Shown: in pieces, positions 41,021-44,574 of the stretch
Layout of the letters: each line of letters begins with the position of its first letter
How positions within the stretch are numbered: the first letter of the stretch is position 1
Source of the DNA: Sphaerosporella brunnea
Taxonomy: Eukaryota > Ascomycota > Pezizomycetes > Pezizales > Pyronemataceae
Length of the DNA: 44,574 bases
Reading direction: 5' to 3'
Assembly: GCA_008704415.1 (NCBI GenBank)
Contig: VXIS01000366.1
Coordinates: forward strand, 1-44,574
Made by a program: the position numbers and the translations under genes
The notes under the pieces: model-generated
Databases searched by the model: none
What the model was told of the DNA's origin: nothing
What the model saw: the letters and a program-made list of their open reading frames with translations, nothing else

Positions 41021-41353
41021 ATGCTCTACATCGCGCATCTTTACGAAAACCTCAACTTCGACGCTCATCTCTGGGACGAGAGAAAGAAGTGTAGAAAGGC
41101 CCGCCAGCTGCGCAAACAGGAGAAGCAAGCCAAAAAGGCTATGTGCAGCCACAAGCCGGGCGATTTTTGTGAGCATCTTTTTCCTAGATATCCTTTCTTG
41201 GATGGATAGTTGCTGATAATTGCAGACGACATCCCCCCGCATCTCGCTCGAAGAAGGCGAGCAACACCAAGGCCTTCAAGCATCAGGCGAGCATCGATTC
41301 CGAGTATGAGGAGAAGTTGGAGGATGAGGCCATATGGCTGAGGATGAGGTACT
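41021..41353 (+). pseudogene. Small basic protein family, copy C, diverged and frameshifted
   Basis: Exon 1 (41021-41168) is open and reads MLYIAHLYENLNFDAHLWDE, a Lys/Arg helix with a short deletion relative to A, and HKPGDF. The intron (41169-41225, GTGAGC…TGCAG, stop inside) is in the family position. Exon 2 begins ACGACATCCCCCC. The frame that resembles the family (KKASNTKAFKHQASIDSEYE, EKLEDEA) is not the frame reached by splicing, and a missing T in GCCATATGG shifts the tail (MAEDE) again. The copy is much more diverged than A, B and D and lacks the shared promoter, so it is the older member and probably dead. Confidence 0.65.
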
Positions 41354-42603
41354 TTCAGGCTGTCTTTCTTTTTTCGGCTTTTATCTATGTTCTATCCAGC
41401 CGAGAAAACAACTGTCGATATTCAACAATAACTCCAACGCCCTGTAATAGAGAATCGTACAAATCCCGGAACAAAAATGCCATCACAGAAGATCACCTTT
41501 GCGAAATTTGGGGCTGTTATATCCACAGCTTCGAGATGTGGACCCCTGCAACCATGGTGAAGAGGCCCAGACGGGTTTCCGATTCTTCTAAAACTTTGGG
41601 AAAACATCCGAGAGGAGTATATTCAATAGATTCAACATTTTGAACCACCGGATAGGTGGTTGTGTCGTGTTTTTGTGATGTTTTGGTCGATTGCCAGTAT
41701 TTGCTCGGCTGGCCGGCCAGTTGGTCGCCAGGACGTTTGCTCTGCAGGATAACTCGTGCCTTTCGATTTAGCTAGATCTCGGTGTGCGTCCTTCTGCAAT
41801 TTGGAGTAGGGCGATTGCGCACCGGTGGCAACCCACCTGGAACTGCTTGCTCCGCCGCTTGTGGTGTCGAATATCGCCCTTCAGGGATACTACCAATGCA
41901 GGGTGGCTCACAGGATGCAATTCCTGGATCTGAAAGCTCAGAGTCGGAGCCGTCCTCCTGCAGCCTGTGCCTGTTCCGCCGCAATCATCGTGCCGCTTTG
42001 TGCCTTGTTCCCTCTTGAGAAGGAGGATTAAACCGGGATCCAATGGAAGGAGATTTTGAGCATAAGATGCAATCCAGTTCTCTCTGGTTAGGTGTTCACT
42101 TATGCTGCGGCTGGGTGGCAGGCGATAACGTATATGGCACTGGCAGTGCGCAGAAGGGTTTAGCTACTTCATTGGTAGGTGTTGAGGTCCGAAGCGGGGT
42201 ACCGGTGGGAGAGGCGCCACGGTCACGGTTGGTACCGGTAGGTAATGTACGAATCCATCGCTTGTTGAGCCGGGGGCGGGGGGGGGGGGGGCGGTATTAT
42301 GGACAGAGCAAAAGTTAGGGGATAAGAGAGAAAATACTGCGTGCACTATCTGTGACTCAAAAAACACAATTCCCCCGGCCCAGTCTTTCCTCTTTGTTGC
42401 AAGGCGACGATCTGAAGCCCAAAAGCCTGCCGGCCGGTCTGCGTAGTCTCTTGATTGTTGGGGCAGGAACCTATCATACCAGCTAGCAACTGGAGATTTC
42501 GGGATGCGGACCGCCGCCTGCTTGTGTCGAAAACATAAGACTCGGGCCTGAGGTGGCTGCTTTACTGACGGGAACACATACTTTTTCCCGAGTAATAAAT
42601 GTG
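41354..42603. other. Stretch between copies C and D
   Basis: No recognised gene to about 42350; a G run (12-13 nt) lies at 42279-42291. 42352-42460 and 42488-42590 are repeat blocks shared with 37158-37270 and 38334-38460. Confidence 0.55.
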
Positions 42604-42771
42604 ATCGAGTGACATCCCATGCCCACCTGCCCAGCGTCAATGAGAACACTGAATAGCAACACCAGCACATCGCCAGCATGAATAGCACCTGTCTCATCAC
42701 AACTACAAAAGCGCCTTCTAGGTTCAATCCTTCCCCTCGTTATCCACCTCGACTCCTCCACAACCCACAAA
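42604..42771 (+). promoter_or_regulatory. Family promoter block, copy D
   Basis: 168 bp aligned with the copy A promoter: ATCGAGTGACATCCCATG, CAGCGTCAATGAGAACACTG, AACACCAGCACATCGCCAGC and the TATA position, which is TACAAAAG at 42704-42711 here. No insertion is present. This is an empty site for the MITE found in copy B. Confidence 0.85.
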
Positions 42772-43161
42772 ATGCTTTACATCTCGCATTTTTACGAAAA
42801 CCTCAACTTCTACGCTCGTCTCTGGGACGAGAAGCAGAAGCGCCGCAAGGCCCAGCAGCTGCGAAAGTACGAGCTCAGGATGTGGAAGCAGGCCAAAAAG
42901 GCCTTGTTCCCCCACGCGCCGGGCGATTTTTGTGGGCATCCGTTTCCTCCACATGTTTTGAGATGGCTGCTAATGCACACAATCACAGTCGGCCTCCCCA
43001 AGATCCACAACAACCCCAAGGAGAGGCTGCGGCGACGAGTACGGGCCAAGAAGGCCCGTGGAATCAACAAGTGGAGGGCTGTCAAGGCGGAGGCCATGGC
43101 AATCATCAAGTTTGAAGGGGAGAAAGAGGACGAGGCCTATATGGCCGACGACGAGGCGTAA
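42772..43161 (+). CDS. Small basic protein of a multicopy family, copy D
   Basis: Exons 42772-42931 and 42989-43161 give 110 aa, with a 57-nt intron (GTGGGC donor, GCTAATG branch, CACAG acceptor). By eye it differs from copy A at only about six positions in 390 bp: Val/Ile at residue 4, two silent changes, Gln/Lys in the basic helix, one intron base, and Gln/Arg after the intron. Such closeness, including the intron, means a recent duplication or gene conversion. The layout is the same as in A: aromatic head, basic helix, second basic helix, acidic tail. The retained-intron frame is open here too (129 aa). Function is unknown. It is the copy with a degenerate TATA box. Confidence 0.75.
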   Translation: MLYISHFYENLNFYARLWDEKQKRRKAQQLRKYELRMWKQAKKALFPHAPGDFCGHPFPPHVLRWLLMHTITVGLPKIHNNPKERLRRRVRAKKARGINKWRAVKAEAMAIIKFEGEKEDEAYMADDEA

Positions 43162-43249
43162 TTTGGGGTTGTTTTTTCGGGTTGTTTTGTTTTTGTTTTG
43201 TTTTTGTTTTTTTTCTTTTTTGTTTACATGAAAAGGCATGATTTTTTCA

Positions 43250-43345
43250 CCTGAAATCACTGCGTACATGACCGGTCTCTTTTTTTTTTGCTGCCCAACA
43301 AAGCACGGAGACGATCCAGAGATCTAAAGCTCACACAGGCACAGG
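43250..43345. repeat. 3'-flank block of the small gene family, copy D
   Basis: CACCTGAAATCACTGCG, GACCGGTCTCTTTTTTTTTT, GAGACGATCCAGAGATC and GCTCACACAGGCACAGG in order. It is absent directly after copy A, whose flank switches after ACCTGAAATTACT into the block shared with 42352-42460. Confidence 0.85.
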
Positions 43346-44100
43346 GAGCTGGTCGCTTTTGTGATCGCCATCCACTTCCACTATGCCCTACTACATCTCC
43401 AACCTCCAATCCCACGCCCTGGAGACCTGATATACTTGTTAACAATGTCACTGTATCTCCTAAACCGTAGAATCTGTATTTCGGGCCACATAGTGGCATC
43501 GGCGGGGTGTTTTGGATGAAAACACCGCTTTTCTCAAACACAACCGCGCAATGCCCCCGGTAGCGGTCCACGGGCCGTTTCTTCCGCATCAGGAGAGCAT
43601 TTTGGAAGAGCTTCTGCAGCGCTTGAGTGCGAGGTGGTTATTTAAGACCTGTGCAAGTACCTACTAGTTGTTGCAGATAAGTAGTGAGTGATCGGATCTT
43701 CAAAATGACGGAAGTCGCGCCTTCTGACACCGCACCCTGGCTGCCGGTCAGCATCTGCCCATCAGGCCAGAGATGAGACGGCATTGCTGGTTCCGCCGCC
43801 ACAACTTACAGGAAGCAGGGCGCACTCATAGAGGCACCCAGGACCGATGTTTCTTGCTTGTGTTATAGGAAGCGCCGTTGTTTTTCAAAGCAGCGCAATT
43901 GTGGTCAGAGGCGCGAGCAGTGAGACCCGCGAGATGGCGTTCTCAGCGAGGGGAAAATAGTGGCCAGAACTGCGTTTCGGTTGAGGAGATACGTAATTCC
44001 AGAAGGCATGGGCCTATATAGCCATTTTTTTTGGGGGTTTTTTTCCGGGTGTTTTTGTCTTTTTGTTGCCCTGAGAAAAAAAAAATGGAGACTTCGCCCC
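43346..44100. other. Stretch downstream of copy D
   Basis: No recognised gene; only short open frames and a few T and G runs. Confidence 0.5.
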
Positions 44101-44271
44101 CAGTGTTCTTCATAGCCGGCCCAAAAAGCCCGGCTGCCAAAATGGGCCGGCTGGGCTGGCTGTTTGATCAGCCCGAGCTGGCTGTCGGCTGCGTCTTTGT
44201 ATGTAAAAGGCGCGAATTAGTACACAGTGATACCCAGTGAAGCAACAATTCTTCATACCCGAGCAACAGCT
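44101..44271. mobile_element. Partial copy of the hAT-like MITE
   Basis: Starts CAGTGTTCTTCATAGCCGGC and aligns with the left ~145 bp of the element at 38546-38790, including GTCTTTGTATGTAAAAG and CTTCATACCCGAGCAACAGC. It has extra GGCCGGCTGGGCTGG units and no matching right end, so it is truncated. Confidence 0.75.
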
Positions 44272-44420
44272 AAACGGCGGGGCTGGCTACCCTCCTTTGC
44301 CCGCTGGAGCCGTCGACGCCCGCACGACGAGCCGTGTTTACCGTGACCTGGATCCACCGTTTCTCTCACCGCGTATCCAGCTAGCCGGCATTTACCACCG
44401 CGCCACCAGAAGTTGACTTT

Positions 44421-44574
44421 TTCGACCAAGTGACATCTCATGTTCTGTCCCCGCCCCCGAACAGAAACAAAACAACCAGACTTGAATAGCAACAACAGCA
44501 CAGCACCAGCCCGCCGATGACCCCCTATAGAAGTGCCTCTTAGGATCTCGACTTCTTTCCACTGCCTCCTGCAA
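44421..44574 (+). promoter_or_regulatory. Diverged family promoter at the window edge (copy F)
   Basis: AAGTGACATCTCATGTTC, then GAATAGCAACAACAGCACAG, a TATA-like TATAGAAG at 44526-44533 and GTGCCTCTTAGGATC follow the order of the promoter blocks of A, B and D. The matching coding region would begin just beyond base 44574, so a further copy probably lies outside the window. Confidence 0.6.

Noticed and set aside
44280..44400. Possible tRNA-like or structured RNA near GATCCACCG and GCGCCACCAG
   Set aside because: No cloverleaf with a proper anticodon arm or GGTTCGA-type B box could be drawn on either strand.

Overview
The window is nuclear DNA from a filamentous ascomycete (Pezizomycotina; class not resolvable by eye). 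Introns are short (46-72 nt, one of 215 nt), with GTATGT/GTAAGT/GTGAGT-like donors and CTRAC-type branch sites close to the acceptor. The genes are typical single-copy fungal housekeeping genes separated by 0.3-1.5 kb, and all are split by introns except the mitochondrial prolyl-tRNA synthetase.

Region 1 (1 to about 16,072) is a giant inverted repeat. Each base x in the left arm pairs with about 16,071-x in the right arm, around a 15-nt unpaired spacer at 8029-8043. The arms are almost identical except for the outermost ~450 nt of the left arm, which carries many single-base indels. The axis cuts a coding region: a C-terminal fragment with a poly-Gln tract is present in both orientations. The arms also carry a 649-bp Tc1/mariner-type element with TA target duplications, relics of succinyl-CoA ligase alpha and beta genes, a 5' relic of the small-gene family seen at the far end of the window, and CGR1 exon 1. 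The layout fits a fold-back chimera at a contig end best. A real inverted duplication cannot be excluded from sequence alone.

Region 2 (about 15,900-34,600) is a normal gene block: CGR1 (rRNA processing, +), SMT3/SUMO (-), CMC4 twin-Cx9C protein (+), NUP84/Nup107 nucleoporin (+), a frame-broken unrecognised gene (+) followed by a 574-bp TA-flanked element with long terminal inverted repeats, GCV1 aminomethyltransferase (+), mitochondrial prolyl-tRNA synthetase (-), MAK21/NOC1 (+) and VMA5 V-ATPase subunit C (+). These genes do not form a pathway. MAK21 and CGR1 both serve 60S ribosome assembly; GCV1, CMC4 and the prolyl-tRNA synthetase are mitochondrial.

Region 3 (about 34,600-44,574) is an accessory, repeat-built block. 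It holds four copies (A-D) of an unrecognised two-exon gene for a small basic protein of about 110 aa with an acidic tail. A and D look intact and nearly identical; B has a nonsense codon and C has frameshifts. A fifth promoter starts at the right edge, and a relic lies in the palindrome arms. The copies share a ~168-bp promoter block and 3' flank blocks in a mosaic order. In copy B the promoter is split by a 245-bp hAT-like MITE with an 8-bp target duplication; copies A and D show the empty site. This family and its array are the best candidate for something undescribed.
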